NCBI GenBank assembly: GCA_016929435.1
Contig: JAFGIV010000007.1
Span: forward strand, 1-52,061
Source of the DNA: Candidatus Uhrbacteria bacterium
GTDB taxonomy: Bacteria; Patescibacteriota; Patescibacteriia; SG8-24
Length of the DNA stretch: 52,061 nucleotides
Direction of reading: 5' to 3'
The notes under the pieces were generated by a model. That model saw only the letters and a program-made list of their open reading frames with translations, made no database searches and was not told the origin of the DNA. Made by a program: the position numbers and the translations under genes. Position 1 is the stretch's first letter. Each line of letters opens with the position of its first letter. This document shows positions 41,152-49,907 of this stretch, piece after piece.

Positions 41152-42255
41152 TCAGTCGATGTCACGCATCGCCAAGCCGACACTGACGGCATAGCGGTAT
41201 CCGATCTCGTCGAGTACGGGCCGAAGGCCCTCCGGATAGACTATCCTGGCCCACGGGTCGCCGACATAGACCTTGGTCGAAAGCTTCCCCTCCAGGTGGG
41301 AGATGAGCGACGGGAGGGCCGAGGCGCCGCCGGTGACGATTACCCGTTCCACCGTTTTCACGGACTGGCCCTCTCCCTGTTCGGCATACAGGCCCATGGA
41401 ATACTGGAGTTCCGTCAGCATCGGCATGACCGTATCGGCAAAAATCTTCGGCAGCTCTTCCCCGGGGTACAGGCTGGAAACGCCCTTGATGTCGCACTTC
41501 ATCCTTTCCGCCTCCTGCAGCTCGATGCTTAGGCTCTGGCTCATGGCCCGGGTAAAGGAGTTGCCGCCCATGTCCAGGCTCCGGGCCACGTACGGAATGC
41601 CGTTCTCGACAATGACTATGTTCGTCCGGACCGAACCGATGTCAACGATCATGGTAATGGAACGGTCCTTCCCGATCAGGGACCTTATCAGGGGGAAGGT
41701 TTCGGTCTCCAGACTGACCATCTCCAGGCCGGCCGCCCGAAAAATGCCGACATACCTCTGGACCAGGCTGCGGGAGGCGCCGGTAATAAGGACCTGGTTG
41801 GATATTTTCGGCTTCTGCCCCGTCTCCTCCTCTTTCTTGGCGGCCACCGGCCTAACGGCGGCAACCTGGGGGATTACCTTGAAGTCCAACACCATGTCCT
41901 CCAGCGGCAGGGGGATCAGTTTCCTGGCCTGGGCCGTAACGGTTTCCCGGAAATCCTTGTCCTCCGGCGACTTCTGAACCGTCACCACGGAACTGAATAC
42001 GGAAGATATGGGCAGGCTGGCCACGGCCTTGGTGGTGGTGGTCCGTGCCTGACGGCATATCTCCTTCAGCAGCTTGGCGGATTCCTTCTCATCGGTCATG
42101 GGCGGAAACGGGTCGTTTCCCGGGTGGTTTTCGCTGAAACCGTAGGTCACCAACCGGGCCCTTCCCTTCTCATTGCACAATTCGACGATCTTGGTGCCGC
42201 CCATCCCGATATCCACGCCAATGAAATTGTTCTTTCCCTTTCCGAACAGACCCAT
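41152..42255 (-). CDS. pilM: Pilus ATP-binding protein PilM
   Basis: PilM, 367 residues, an actin-like cytoplasmic protein that binds PilN. The actin-fold motifs are present: FIGVDIGMGGTKIVEL (phosphate 1), TMIVDIGSVRTNIVIVENG (phosphate 2) and VIVTGGASALPSLISHL (adenosine). An insertion with ARKLIPLPLEDMVLDFKVI is typical of PilM. It is the first gene of the pilus operon; TATAAT (42293-42288) sits 32 bases before ATG 42255. Confidence 0.93.
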   Translation of the reverse strand: MGLFGKGKNNFIGVDIGMGGTKIVELCNEKGRARLVTYGFSENHPGNDPFPPMTDEKESAKLLKEICRQARTTTTKAVASLPISSVFSSVVTVQKSPEDKDFRETVTAQARKLIPLPLEDMVLDFKVIPQVAAVRPVAAKKEEETGQKPKISNQVLITGASRSLVQRYVGIFRAAGLEMVSLETETFPLIRSLIGKDRSITMIVDIGSVRTNIVIVENGIPYVARSLDMGGNSFTRAMSQSLSIELQEAERMKCDIKGVSSLYPGEELPKIFADTVMPMLTELQYSMGLYAEQGEGQSVKTVERVIVTGGASALPSLISHLEGKLSTKVYVGDPWARIVYPEGLRPVLDEIGYRYAVSVGLAMRDID

Positions 42256-42287
42256 AGTTTTTTCTGGTGCTCTAGTGACTTTTCTTT

Positions 42288-42293
42288 ATTATA
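42288..42293 (-). promoter_or_regulatory. -10 of the pilus operon
   Basis: A perfect TATAAT on minus, preceded by CCTG. The -35 is poor. It is the only promoter-like site before pilM. Confidence 0.5.
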
Positions 42294-42331
42294 CAGGCTA
42301 AACCGCCGGAGGCATAGGGACAGCCTGCGGA

Positions 42332-45300
42332 TTACGGTAACGGGGGGGCCGCCCCGTATACCGGCAGGGATTTCGAAAGGTCACCGAATCCCGGCGGCGG
42401 GTTAAGTATGGCCCGTCCGTCATATTCGAACCGCTCCGAACCCCGCTCCTCGCTCCGGTAGGACCGGCTCAAGTGGAACTGCCTGGCCAAAAGGAGGCCC
42501 TTGACCGTCAGCGGTTCGGGGCTGTCGGTAGCCGGCGGCGCCACGGTATAGAAACCGCCCTGACCGGCCGAAAAGAAGGCCCCGGCCAGATCGGTAACGT
42601 CCTCATCCACGTAGATGTTGCCGCCGGACCGGTCTTCCCGGTCAATCGCCATCCAGCCGACCGAAGCGACCTGCCGGACTGACTGCAAACCCACGAAATG
42701 GACGGGCTGGTATTCCACGTTCCCGCGGAAGGTGATCGATCCGCCCCTGACGACGACCGTACCGCTGGCGTCCACGGTGTCGGAAACCGAATCCGGAACC
42801 GTAACGTCGGAAAGGACCTCAAGATCCTCCCCCTCGATGAGATATACCTTCCCTCCCAGCGGCTGCCCGCTGAACGCCGGAAAAACGCCGCCGAAATCCG
42901 CGGCCCGAACCCGCACCACTTCCCCATACCTTCCGTCCAGCAGCCCCGCCATGTCTATCCGGCCCAAAGCCGTGCTGAAGTGGTTGATGCTACCGGGCCG
43001 TTCCAGGACCGTCAAGCGGTCCAGTTCGGTGTCAATATCCGTTTTCGGGCAGAGTTCGGTCCGGAAGGTCGGCTGGCCGTTGGTTGTCTCGATCAGCCCC
43101 TTGGCCGTGATGCAGAAGGTGGCGTTAAACCGGTTTTCCGGCGGAACCTCCCGGAAACGGATATGGCTGCCGGAACGGACATTCCCGCGGGGTGCCTCCA
43201 CCCAGGGGAATATGAGGCTGATGCACCTTTCGGCCCCCGCACAGATGTCCCCGAAACCCTCCACGCAATCCGCGTCAACATGGCAGGCATCGATCAGCAT
43301 GTCCCCGTCCCGGTCCTGCGGCTGGCCGGCGGAATCGAAACACTGACCCTCAATCGGGCAGTCCGGATCGCCGAAACAGACGAACCCGGTAACCTCACAC
43401 AGACCCCAATCCGTCCGACAGGACTGTTGGGACCAGGAATCGCCTGACTCGTCGGTTGCCCATGTCGGGGCCGGACAGCAGGTCGGGTCGTTCTCGTCCA
43501 GGCAACAGCCGCTTTCGGCGGAAAGGGCACAGCTGTCGGGCGTCACCGGATCGTCCGGGACATACCCGTAGGAGTACCAGCTGCAGGCATAGTCCCGGTC
43601 CTTATCGCAACGGCCCAACTGGGTGCAGCTGTCACCGATGCCGTCAAGGTTCCAGTCCTCCTGCCCGGGATTCTCCAGGCCGACACAGTTGTCGCACGGG
43701 CGGTAGGCGGGTCCGTATTCGGTCGAACCCGCGTAAAGGTCGGTGTAATACCCCTCCGTAGCCCTGTCGCCGTCAAAATCCGCCCAATGGCAGGGGTTAT
43801 ACCCCTCACCCTCGTCCGGTGTCGGCAGGGTCCGACAGATGTAGAACTCCCGCCGTTCTGACGCCACCGAATTCCCGTCCGCATCGCTGATGCCGACCTG
43901 CACGAAATAGTGGGTATCCGGGTTGTGGTTCTGGTCCGACAGGGACACTGACGAAAGGTCAATGCTGTCCTGGCATATCGCCAGGTTTCCGGCTCCGGTA
44001 TCCGGGAAAGAGGCGGATCCGATCAGGGATCCGGCGCTGTCGGTGATTTCCACCCGACAGGGATTGCCTATGAAACCGACGTTGTTTGCGGCCGTAAAGC
44101 TGACGCTTAGGCCCATCTCCCGGTAGGCGGAACGGCCGGGATCGAAAAACGGCGACTGGTCGGAACCCAAACTTTCCGGCCGGGAAACCTTTAGCGGACC
44201 GTTAGCGATCGGCGTTACCGTAACCGGCACGGACAGGGGGGACGAATCGGCCCCGATGTTGTCCGCACCGTCCTCGGCCCCGGCGGTCAGGACCATCGTT
44301 CCCCTATTCCGGAACCGCATGGTCACGCCGTCGACTATGGGATCGATCACGCATTTTCCGCTGTCGGAAACGAAATTCCTGGTTCCGCCGTAATCCATGC
44401 CAAGACGGCAGCGGCAGATGCCGGAAGAGTCCAGCGGGTCGGGCTGGAAGGGGTCGGACGGCACTATCCGAATCTGCCGCTGCGCACCGTAGGGGACGGT
44501 CAGGCTGACCCCGTCCCAACCCTCCACCTCAATCCCATTCACGACCGGCGGGTTTTCCTCATAAACCCGGTTCCGGAAAATCCTCTCCCCGTATTCCGGC
44601 AGGCCGCTTCCCTTCGTGGCCGACAGGGAAACCGTAAACTCACGGGACGAGGTCGGTGACGCGGGAAGGTCGCAGGTGATGTCCAGGGACGGGTCGGTAA
44701 CCGGGGCAACGGCGTAGACCATCAGGGCCTTGCCCGGAACAACGGTCATGTTGAAAACGGACGGATTGCTGACCGTACAGGAAACATCGGCATAGGGATA
44801 GGCAAACTCGGTTCCGGAAGCCGTGCCGACAAAAACCGCAAAATCCGGGTAAGATCCTGTCCCCCGAATGGCGATCGTATGTTTTTGTCCGACCCTGGAG
44901 GCAGTCATGACATTGGCGCTGACCGAGGGGTCGGTTTCCGCGATCCAGACCGGGCCGCTGTAGTCCGGCACGGATTGGCAGGCGGAAACCTGCCAATCCA
45001 TCGGAGCGCAGGAAGCCTGCCCCCAACACCCCTCATCCAGGCAGTCGATTCCTCCCGCCGGCAGAAGGTCATCGCCGTCGTTGTCTGCCTGGTCAAAACA
45101 GGCTCCGCCGGTCTCCCCTCCTGACTGGCAGACATACCCGCCAGCGGTCGTGACTCCCTCACAATCCGGATCGCGGCAGTCGATCAGTCCGTCAGCGTCG
45201 TTATCCAAACCGTCCGAACACTGGCGGGACGGATCCCCGGAAGATTCGGTTGCCCGGCAATAGGCAGCACCGGACAGCTGGCCGGGCCTGTTCAGGCAAT

Positions 45301-46846
45301 CCGGATCGCGACAGTCCGCCCCCTCCCCGGTATCGTTGTCCAAACCGTCCGCACAGGCGTCGAAGCGGTAATCCTCGTGGTCCGGGCACCATTGGCAATG
45401 CCCGAATTTCCGCCGACAGTCGCTGTCGTCGCAATCCATGGGACCGTCCGCGTCGTTATCCGTAACGTCAGCGCAGAGGTTGATGCCCTGACCGAGGTCA
45501 AACTCCCGATCCGAACAGAAAACGTTGGGGTTGGAGGGGTTCTCCACCCCAATGCAGTCCGGATCGGCACAGTCGATCAGGTGATCCAGGTCATTGTCAA
45601 TCCCGTCGAAACACTGCCCAGGGGCATCCGATCCGTCGGCGGCCCGGTGCTCTACCGATGGGCAGGCCGGATCCCCGGCGCAGTCGTAGTCAAGGCAGTC
45701 CCGCCCGGTCGAATCGATCGCGTCATACTCGTCGTCCCCGAAGCTGGTGTCAACATCGTTGTCCCGGTCATCGGCACAAAGCCCGACCTCGCCCACCGGA
45801 CAGCCGTATTCAGGGTGCCGCCAGCATATCCGGGAACCCGGACTGTCCTGGACATCGAGCAGGAAACGGAAAACCGTCTCCGTGCCGTCCAGGAACTCCC
45901 GGTTGTCCCGGCAATCGGTCCGACCGTCCCCGTCGTTGTCGAAACCGTCACCGCAGGGATCCTGGCCGTTGAGGATGCCGGGCGGACCGTACTCGTTTCC
46001 GTATTGGCAATAGCCGGTGCAGGCCGTGCCGGAAAGGTTCAGCCGTCCGCAGCGCAGGTTGCAGTCGGGATCAAGACAGTCGGCCAAACCGTCCCCGTCG
46101 TTGTCGAAACCGTCGTGGCAGGTGGTTTCCGGAATCTCGCAGAGCAGGCCGGCATCCAGCGGGTGCCCCTGTTTCCCCACGCAACGGATGTCGGCGCAGT
46201 TCGGGTAATAGTCAAGGTCATTGTCGACGGGGTTGCCGCCGGACAGGTCAGCGCAGGTCAGTCCGGTATCGCCGATCGGCAAAAGCGATTCCGTCTCATC
46301 CCCGTTTCCCGGCGCACTGCCGTCAACGTAAAAACGCAGCCCGCTCCTGCTCCCGCTCGCTCCCAACTGGAAAACGTAAAGGCTGAAATCGTATGCCCCT
46401 TCCGACAGGCCGGCATAGTCCACGGACATCGCGAAATCAACATCGCACCCCCCCGGACAACCGGCTGAGGAGCGGCGCTCGTAGCCGTTCCTTCCGGAGG
46501 TGATGTCCGACTCCGGGGGAAGGAAATGGGTGCCGTTGGGGTTGGCGTAGGCCGAGGCCGAAACGAACGGCGGGACATCGAAAAGTATGAAGGAGAGCAT
46601 TTCGGTCGTCGGGCCGTAACTGCCGCCGTCGAACCGAATCCGGAATTTCCCGTCCGGATTGACGTGTTGGGTGTATTCGTAACGTATCGGCTGGCCGCCA
46701 ACGGTCAGGGAACCGGAGCAGACGTTTCCGTCGCAGGTCAGGGGCGCGACTATTGCCCTGGAGGAAGGGACGGAAAACGTAACCGACGCCAACAGGAGCG
46801 TGGCGAACGAGGCGACGGCGACCGTAAAAAACCCGGGATTCCTCAT
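42332..46846 (-). CDS. Giant secreted Cys-rich DNDxDG-repeat protein
   Basis: A 1504-residue exported protein. The signal peptide is MRNPGFFTVAVASFATLLLASVTF with cleavage near residue 32. Residues about 205-610 hold eight or more copies of a 20-40-residue unit C-x-DG-x-DND-x-DG-x-x-DC-x-DPDC (for example CFDGIDNDLDHLIDCADPDC). This Asp/Cys pattern resembles calcium-binding thrombospondin type 3 and putative metal-binding repeats. The middle (about 620-1040) is beta-rich like Ig or cadherin folds. A second Cys-rich part (1040-1200) follows. The C-terminus (1200-1504) looks like a beta-solenoid (VDASGTVVVRGGSITFRGNVEY). Probably a surface or adhesin-like protein. It overlaps the next gene by four bases (ATGA). 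Confidence 0.85.
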   Translation of the reverse strand: MRNPGFFTVAVASFATLLLASVTFSVPSSRAIVAPLTCDGNVCSGSLTVGGQPIRYEYTQHVNPDGKFRIRFDGGSYGPTTEMLSFILFDVPPFVSASAYANPNGTHFLPPESDITSGRNGYERRSSAGCPGGCDVDFAMSVDYAGLSEGAYDFSLYVFQLGASGSRSGLRFYVDGSAPGNGDETESLLPIGDTGLTCADLSGGNPVDNDLDYYPNCADIRCVGKQGHPLDAGLLCEIPETTCHDGFDNDGDGLADCLDPDCNLRCGRLNLSGTACTGYCQYGNEYGPPGILNGQDPCGDGFDNDGDGRTDCRDNREFLDGTETVFRFLLDVQDSPGSRICWRHPEYGCPVGEVGLCADDRDNDVDTSFGDDEYDAIDSTGRDCLDYDCAGDPACPSVEHRAADGSDAPGQCFDGIDNDLDHLIDCADPDCIGVENPSNPNVFCSDREFDLGQGINLCADVTDNDADGPMDCDDSDCRRKFGHCQWCPDHEDYRFDACADGLDNDTGEGADCRDPDCLNRPGQLSGAAYCRATESSGDPSRQCSDGLDNDADGLIDCRDPDCEGVTTAGGYVCQSGGETGGACFDQADNDGDDLLPAGGIDCLDEGCWGQASCAPMDWQVSACQSVPDYSGPVWIAETDPSVSANVMTASRVGQKHTIAIRGTGSYPDFAVFVGTASGTEFAYPYADVSCTVSNPSVFNMTVVPGKALMVYAVAPVTDPSLDITCDLPASPTSSREFTVSLSATKGSGLPEYGERIFRNRVYEENPPVVNGIEVEGWDGVSLTVPYGAQRQIRIVPSDPFQPDPLDSSGICRCRLGMDYGGTRNFVSDSGKCVIDPIVDGVTMRFRNRGTMVLTAGAEDGADNIGADSSPLSVPVTVTPIANGPLKVSRPESLGSDQSPFFDPGRSAYREMGLSVSFTAANNVGFIGNPCRVEITDSAGSLIGSASFPDTGAGNLAICQDSIDLSSVSLSDQNHNPDTHYFVQVGISDADGNSVASERREFYICRTLPTPDEGEGYNPCHWADFDGDRATEGYYTDLYAGSTEYGPAYRPCDNCVGLENPGQEDWNLDGIGDSCTQLGRCDKDRDYACSWYSYGYVPDDPVTPDSCALSAESGCCLDENDPTCCPAPTWATDESGDSWSQQSCRTDWGLCEVTGFVCFGDPDCPIEGQCFDSAGQPQDRDGDMLIDACHVDADCVEGFGDICAGAERCISLIFPWVEAPRGNVRSGSHIRFREVPPENRFNATFCITAKGLIETTNGQPTFRTELCPKTDIDTELDRLTVLERPGSINHFSTALGRIDMAGLLDGRYGEVVRVRAADFGGVFPAFSGQPLGGKVYLIEGEDLEVLSDVTVPDSVSDTVDASGTVVVRGGSITFRGNVEYQPVHFVGLQSVRQVASVGWMAIDREDRSGGNIYVDEDVTDLAGAFFSAGQGGFYTVAPPATDSPEPLTVKGLLLARQFHLSRSYRSEERGSERFEYDGRAILNPPPGFGDLSKSLPVYGAAPPLP

Positions 46847-48504
46847 GGCTGGTTCACCCTAATTACCCGATTGCGCCCGGTGCAGCACAGGTCACCGGGG
46901 GTATAGGCGGGATCGTCACAGTCGTAATATCCGTCGTTATCCGACCCGTACAGGCATTCCATTCCGCCTACGACCCGATTCTGCCTGGTGCAGCAGATGT
47001 CCCCCACCTCATATCCCGGCGAATCGCAGCGGCCAATGGTCGATTCCGCCTCCTGCCAATCGCAATTCAGGGCCGGATGCTCGATGCAGTCCACCGACAG
47101 GCTGCGGCAAAACGGATCCAGGCAATCGGTCAGGCCGTTGCCGTCGTCATCGATGCCGTTGACGCATTCCCGCTCGATCGGAATTGCCTTGTTCATGGCC
47201 ATGCTGAAGGTGGCGTTTCCCGCGAAATCGCACCGGGCCGAATTTTGAAAAAACTCCCCCTCGAACTGGGCGTAGCACTTCACCGCCCGATAGAAATCCT
47301 CGCTGGGCCCGAACAGGGTCCATTCGTTGTGGTGCGCATAGAACGGCAGGCGGCCGGTATCCAGGACAATGTCCCGGCAGAAACCGGATCCGCCCGGAAT
47401 GCCGAAATCGCAGACCTGACCGGAATCGCAGGCCGAATCCCCCGTACAGGCGGCCGGGGTCGGTTCCCCCGCCAGGTAACAGCCATCCACGAACCAAAGG
47501 GTATTGCCCTGGATCGGATCGGTACCGGGCTGGGCCGGGTTCCTGATGCCGTCCGCCTCGGATACCGAACCGTAAAAGACCGCGTCCGAACCGTTGGCCG
47601 GTTCGGTCTGGAATGTCCGCCCCAAAACCACCGTGTCCCCGTTCGGTTTAAGGAGGTCACACCGCAGCATGTATCCGATCGGGGCGAACACGTCCTCCAC
47701 GGTAACGGAATAGTCCGAGGGGTGGACTCCGGGAACCGGGGAATTGGCCGGCTCGAATATCCCCTGCGGACGCCTGACCTCCCCGACGAACGGCGGGGTC
47801 CAGTCGGTCTCCGCAAGGCTCCAGTCGATCCACCCCAAACCGGTACCGTCGTCATTGCCGCTCCAGGCCCAGTGGCCGGGATAGGCCGCGGCCGGAGCCG
47901 GCGGGTCGTCACATTCGTCCGGATCGCAAAAGGATCCGGTTTCCGGATCAAGGGCAACATAGAAAAACCGGCCGGTTCCCGCTTCCGGATCGCAGGCCTT
48001 CACCGACGGGTCACCGTTGTCGCAATTAAGGGAAATCCAGCCGCCTTCAGCCTCCCCGACGACGCGGGCCCAACCGTAAAGCCTGCCGTAGGGTGAATCC
48101 GGATCGGCCTGGACCCATTCGGCGTAATTGCCGGCCATGCCCTCGGGGTTGGGGATCGGGTTGCCGGACTTGTCCGTCAGCCCGTCGCAGGCCTTGCCGA
48201 AACATATCCAGCCGAAATTGTTCGACCAGGCAAAGCCGCTGATCGGCGCCCGCATGTAGGTCTGGCCGTCAGCCGGATCGAACAGGAAGACCGGGGAACC
48301 TATTTCCACGCCGTAATCCGAAGCGGCACAGGTGCCGCCGTTCTCGCAGTTCATGGAGATCCAACCGGCCACGGATGACCAAAGGTATCCGCGGATGGCG
48401 CTTCCGGCCAGGGCCGGTTCCGATCCGAAAAAAAACAAGCAGATGGCGACTGCGGAAAAAATCGCCAGGAACCTGATTTTCACGGCAGGGATGACGGTAG
48501 GCAT
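46843..48504 (-). CDS. Secreted Cys-rich GW-repeat protein
   Basis: A 553-residue exported protein. The signal MPTVIPAVKIRFLAIFSAVAICLFFFGSEPALA ends at an ALA site. Residues 35-240 hold four repeats with GYLWSSVAGWISMNC, GFAWSNNFGWICFG, YGWARVVGEAEGGWISLNC and GHWAWSGNDDGTGLGWIDW, a motif often seen in surface proteins of this group. The later part has paired Cys and one DND-type unit (CVNGIDDDGNGLTDCLDPFC) as in the giant neighbour. A double motif ends it (CCTRQNRVVGG, CCTGRNRVIR). A TATAAT 11 bases before ATG 48504 predicts a leaderless mRNA. It heads a two-gene operon whose ATGA overlap couples the giant protein. Confidence 0.85.
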   Translation of the reverse strand: MPTVIPAVKIRFLAIFSAVAICLFFFGSEPALAGSAIRGYLWSSVAGWISMNCENGGTCAASDYGVEIGSPVFLFDPADGQTYMRAPISGFAWSNNFGWICFGKACDGLTDKSGNPIPNPEGMAGNYAEWVQADPDSPYGRLYGWARVVGEAEGGWISLNCDNGDPSVKACDPEAGTGRFFYVALDPETGSFCDPDECDDPPAPAAAYPGHWAWSGNDDGTGLGWIDWSLAETDWTPPFVGEVRRPQGIFEPANSPVPGVHPSDYSVTVEDVFAPIGYMLRCDLLKPNGDTVVLGRTFQTEPANGSDAVFYGSVSEADGIRNPAQPGTDPIQGNTLWFVDGCYLAGEPTPAACTGDSACDSGQVCDFGIPGGSGFCRDIVLDTGRLPFYAHHNEWTLFGPSEDFYRAVKCYAQFEGEFFQNSARCDFAGNATFSMAMNKAIPIERECVNGIDDDGNGLTDCLDPFCRSLSVDCIEHPALNCDWQEAESTIGRCDSPGYEVGDICCTRQNRVVGGMECLYGSDNDGYYDCDDPAYTPGDLCCTGRNRVIRVNQP

Positions 48505-48515
48505 ATCACCGTTTC

Positions 48516-48521
48516 ATTATA
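48516..48521 (-). promoter_or_regulatory. -10 of the secreted-protein operon, near-leaderless
   Basis: A perfect TATAAT ends 11 bases before ATG 48504. No good -35. Confidence 0.55.
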
Positions 48522-48572
48522 TAGCAAAACGGGGGCAACACGAAATGGGGCGTCTCCCTCCCGCAACCCAAG

Positions 48573-48606
48573 AAAAAAAACCGGTCAGGACCCTTGTCCT
48601 GACCGG
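48573..48606 (-). terminator. Terminator of matrixin-like gene
   Basis: CCGGTCAGGAC (48581-48591) pairs perfectly with GTCCTGACCGG (48596-48606), with a 4-base loop. Minus-strand T8 follows (plus A 48573-48580). Confidence 0.95.
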
Positions 48607-48631
48607 AAGGAAAAAACCTACCTCCTCTATC

Positions 48632-49363
48632 TTAGAGACATTCATGCCTTTCACAGACATGACGTCCGTCTGCTTCTGTAAAATCCAGAAGGCTCCTGTC
48701 CAGAAAGGCGTTCATGACCGCCCCATCCCCCTCCACATGCCCGAGACCAAGCATGTGCCCAATTTCGTGCATGACAACCGTCCGGAAATTACCCGGGCAA
48801 GGATCCCCCTCCTCAAGGGGGATGTCCTCTGGCCATTCGGACGGAATCGGACATGCACTCCCCCCATACCGGGGCATGCTGTCTGAGAAGATAAAAATGT
48901 CCCCACTGGAGGACGCCCTTCCTAACCTTCCCGAAAGATCCGTTTGGGAGAAAACCTCCATCAGCTCCCAATTGTACTCGTGCGCACAAATGAGAGTGTT
49001 TTTCCCGTCATTTAATCTCTTAGGGGTTAAACCCCTAAAATCCGGGTAATACTCCCCCAAGACCTCCACCCAACTTCCTTTTCCGGTTTTTTCGAGGAAA
49101 AAACCGTTGACCTTATCAACCCCCTGATACACTGCCTCTCTCTCAAGAGGCGTGCAGTTCCGATCTATCCAGAAGCTATAAACACCGTCCGTATCGGCGT
49201 CAGCATCGGCGTCCGCATCGTCCGTATCGCCATCCTCCCCCTCATCACCCACATCGTCCGTATCGCCGTTCCATTCCCCGTCACACGTCTCTTCCGTCTC
49301 TTCACAGGCGGCAGCGCCAATCAGGCCAAAAAGAACCGTCACCGTCATTATTATTTTTTCCAT
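48632..49363 (-). CDS. Matrixin-like zinc metalloprotease lipoprotein
   Basis: A 243-residue lipoprotein. The signal TVTVLFGLIGAAAC puts the lipidated Cys at 20. The next 40 residues are a strongly acidic, low-complexity linker (DDADADADADTDG). The protease core has the metzincin zinc motif HEIGHMLGLGH (199-209), preceded by RTVVM, and the Met-turn VMN (216-218). The size of the catalytic part (about 180 residues) fits matrixin/archaemetzincin-like proteases. It may process surface proteins, perhaps the two secreted proteins just downstream; that is inference from position. The promoter TTGACA - 17 - TATGAT is almost a copy of the one at 530-558. An ATCGCC/GGCGAT hairpin sits in its leader. 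GGGGAG lies seven bases before ATG 49363. Confidence 0.88.
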   Translation of the reverse strand: MEKIIMTVTVLFGLIGAAACEETEETCDGEWNGDTDDVGDEGEDGDTDDADADADADTDGVYSFWIDRNCTPLEREAVYQGVDKVNGFFLEKTGKGSWVEVLGEYYPDFRGLTPKRLNDGKNTLICAHEYNWELMEVFSQTDLSGRLGRASSSGDIFIFSDSMPRYGGSACPIPSEWPEDIPLEEGDPCPGNFRTVVMHEIGHMLGLGHVEGDGAVMNAFLDRSLLDFTEADGRHVCERHECL

Positions 49364-49419
49364 TCTTGCTCCCCTTTTCTAATCGCCCTCAAGGCGATGT
49401 TTTTCAAACGACTACTGAA

Positions 49420-49448
49420 ATCATAGCACAAAAAGGGGGTTTTGTCAA
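49420..49448 (-). promoter_or_regulatory. Promoter of matrixin-like gene
   Basis: Minus strand TTGACA (49448-49443), 17-base spacer, TATGAT (49425-49420). It matches the promoter at 530-558 at 24 of 29 positions. Confidence 0.8.
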
Positions 49449-49465
49449 TGGTAAAACCTGTCCGG

Positions 49466-49491
49466 CGACGTCCCGCGCCGCCGGGTGCGGC
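49466..49491 (-). terminator. Possible terminator of recJ-rnhA operon
   Basis: CCGGCG and CGCCGG form a stem just past the rnhA stop. The following ACAGGTTTT is a weak U tract. Confidence 0.35.
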
Positions 49492-49500
49492 AAGACCCGG

Positions 49501-49902
49501 TCAGCCCCTGTCGATCGCCATGTTCACCAGCCGGTCGGCTTCCTTGTTGTATTCCCGCCGGACGTGGGTAAACGACACTTTCTTGAAATTCGGCAAACGG
49601 TTCCAGACCTGCACGAAAAGCTGGGCCAACCCCGGATCCTTGACCCGGTATTCCCTCCTAAGCTGCCTGACCACCAGTTCGGAATCCAGGTAGAAATCCA
49701 GTTCGGTTCCACCCAACTCCCTGGCCTTGTCCAAGGCGACGACCACGGCCTGATACTCGGCCTGGTTGTTGGTTTTCCTCCCCAGATATTCGCCGTATTC
49801 CAGCAGCACGTTGCCCCTGTCGTCGGTAACGTAAACCCCGATCCCGGACGGTCCGGGATTGCCGCGGGCCCCGCCGTCGGTATGGATGATCAGTTTGGAC
49901 AT
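49501..49902 (-). CDS. rnhA: Ribonuclease H family protein
   Basis: A 133-residue RNase H fold. The catalytic acids are in LIIHTDGGARGNPGPSGIG (Asp8), TNNQAEYQAVVVAL (Glu49), DFYLDSELVV (Asp72) and YNKEADRLVNMA (late Asp). This is the short form without the basic loop of E. coli RNase HI, close to the RNase H/YpdQ/YpeP group. It removes RNA from RNA-DNA hybrids or may act in another way. It follows recJ by five bases and ends near a weak hairpin. Confidence 0.92.
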   Translation of the reverse strand: MSKLIIHTDGGARGNPGPSGIGVYVTDDRGNVLLEYGEYLGRKTNNQAEYQAVVVALDKARELGGTELDFYLDSELVVRQLRREYRVKDPGLAQLFVQVWNRLPNFKKVSFTHVRREYNKEADRLVNMAIDRG

Positions 49903-49907
49903 ATTTT

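Noticed and set aside
45000-46200. Repetitive DNA that might look like a CRISPR array
   Set aside because: The periodicity comes from DNDxDG-Cys codons within one protein; units vary in length and sequence, with no constant repeat and spacer.
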